Below are positions 27,784 to 28,493 of a DNA stretch of 28,493 nt, one piece after another. The notes under the pieces are model-generated. The model was not told the origin of the DNA. It did no database searches and worked only from the letters and a program-made list of their open reading frames with translations. A program made the position numbers and the translations under genes. Source of the stretch: Fimenecus sp051881395 (GTDB taxonomy: Bacteria; Bacillota; Clostridia; Oscillospirales; Acutalibacteraceae); the NCBI GenBank assembly GCA_051881395.1, contig JBJEPU010000190.1, positions 1-28,493 on the forward strand. The letters run 5' to 3'. How positions within the stretch are numbered: the stretch's first letter is position 1; every line of letters starts with the position of its first letter.

Positions 27784-28493
27784 TTACAGCAAATGCCGCT
27801 TTTCAAGTTCCTCGGCGGCGAGCAAAACGCCGATTTTACCTGTGTGGAAGTTCAAGCCGCCCTGCATCCAAACCGCAAACGGGTCTCGAAGCGGCGCGTC
27901 GCCCGACAGTTCAATCGACGAGCCCGAAGTAAACGCACCCGCCGCCATAATGACTTGGCTGTCGTAGCCGGGCATATCCCACGGCTCGGGGGTGACGAAC
28001 GAATCCACAGGCGCACCCTTTTGCAGTCCTTGGCAAAATGCAATCAGCCGCTCGGGGGTTTCCAAGCAGATTGCCTGAATAATATCGTGGCGTTCTTCAT
28101 CGGGCTTCGGGGTAACCGCGAAGCCGAGTTCCGTGAACAGCGACGCGGCGAATACCGCGGTTTTGAGCGCCTCACCCACCACATGCGGCGCGTGGAACAG
28201 CCCCATAAACAAACTGCGGTTTTGCCCCAAGGTTGCGCCGACCTCCAACCCCAAGCCCGGGGTGTTCAAACGGCAGGCGCAAAGTTCGACCAAATCCGCG
28301 CGGCCTGCGATGTAGCCGCCCGACGCGGCAATCCCGCCGCCCGCATTTTTGATGAGCGAGCCCGCCATCAAATCCGCACCGACCTCAGTCGGCTCTTGTT
28401 TCTCGGTAAATTCGCCGTAGCAGTTATCAACCATTACCACGGCACGGGGATTGACGCGGTGTACAATCGAACACACGCGTTCGATTTCCGCAA
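27784..28493 (-). CDS. Methionine gamma-lyase / aluminium-resistance family protein, N-terminus cut off
   Basis: The last 236 codons of a PLP-dependent fold-type I enzyme of the family often annotated as aluminium resistance protein (COG4100-like). VVMVDNCYGEFTEKQEPTEV holds the Asp that contacts the PLP ring and SLIKNAGGGIA the Schiff-base Lys. Conserved RLNTPGLGLEVGATLGQNRS and VDSFVTPEPWDMPGYDSQVI follow. It ends EELEKRHLL. The family is predicted to act on sulfur amino acids; its true substrate is not settled. The start codon lies beyond the right edge. It is 172 bases upstream of the mutase gene, separated by a repeat, so co-transcription is uncertain. Confidence 0.92.
   Translation of the reverse strand, partial: AEIERVCSIVHRVNPRAVVMVDNCYGEFTEKQEPTEVGADLMAGSLIKNAGGGIAASGGYIAGRADLVELCACRLNTPGLGLEVGATLGQNRSLFMGLFHAPHVVGEALKTAVFAASLFTELGFAVTPKPDEERHDIIQAICLETPERLIAFCQGLQKGAPVDSFVTPEPWDMPGYDSQVIMAAGAFTSGSSIELSGDAPLRDPFAVWMQGGLNFHTGKIGVLLAAEELEKRHLL

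Overview
The window reads as one stretch of a Clostridia chromosome, most like the Oscillospiraceae/Ruminococcaceae group. The evidence is the gene order of the ribosomal superoperon, AGGAGG-type ribosome binding sites, sigma-A promoters of TTGACT-17-TATAAT type, an archaeal/eukaryal-style prolyl-tRNA synthetase, and secreted proteins carrying cohesin-like and dockerin modules. Every gene I can support lies on the minus strand. A run of exactly 100 Ns at 17923-18022 is a scaffold join, so this is probably a draft or metagenome assembly, and order across that point is inferred by the assembler.

Region 1 (about 1-14150): a nearly unbroken S10-spc-alpha ribosomal protein cluster, transcribed from a promoter near 14125-14153 towards position 1. 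Order of transcription: rpsJ, rplC, rplD, rplW, rplB, rpsS, rplV, rpsC, rplP, rpmC, rpsQ, rplN, rplX, rplE, rpsZ (zinc S14), rpsH, rplF, rplR, rpsE, rpmD, rplO, secY, adk, map, a KOW-domain gene, infA, rpmJ, rpsM, rpsK, and rpsD (cut by the window edge). Genes are packed with overlaps of 1-4 bases or gaps of 2-30 bases. Four longer gaps (13804-14118, 13420-13485, 11789-11853, 1211-1327) hold hairpins that may be regulatory.

Region 2 (14160-18164): a noncoding stretch full of short perfect palindromes. It is followed, reading right to left, by a compact operon from a strong promoter at 17695-17723: a secreted cohesin-dockerin protein, a second secreted cohesin-like protein, and two tandem 41-residue peptides sharing the pattern MKxxYxAPxF...D(I/V)...SVG. 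The operon ends at a terminator at 14955-14975. The peptide pair is the most likely undescribed item here.

Region 3 (18165-23770): a 1743-residue secreted protein ending in a dockerin. It is preceded by a leader of about 370 bases that starts at a consensus promoter and contains long stems and an a-b-a'-b' pseudoknot-type arrangement.

Region 4 (23770-28493): AT-rich noncoding DNA with a second copy of a palindromic repeat, then housekeeping genes: proS and acpP (a bicistron with its own promoter and terminator), a phosphoglucomutase/phosphomannomutase family gene, and the C-terminal part of a PLP-dependent methionine gamma-lyase/aluminium-resistance family protein. The last two are separated by a nested-hairpin repeat.

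Working picture: regions 1 and 4 are core growth functions. Regions 2 and 3 form an accessory cell-surface or extracellular island in which a cohesin-bearing protein could dock dockerin-bearing partners such as the giant protein. No catalytic carbohydrate-active domain is recognisable in the window.
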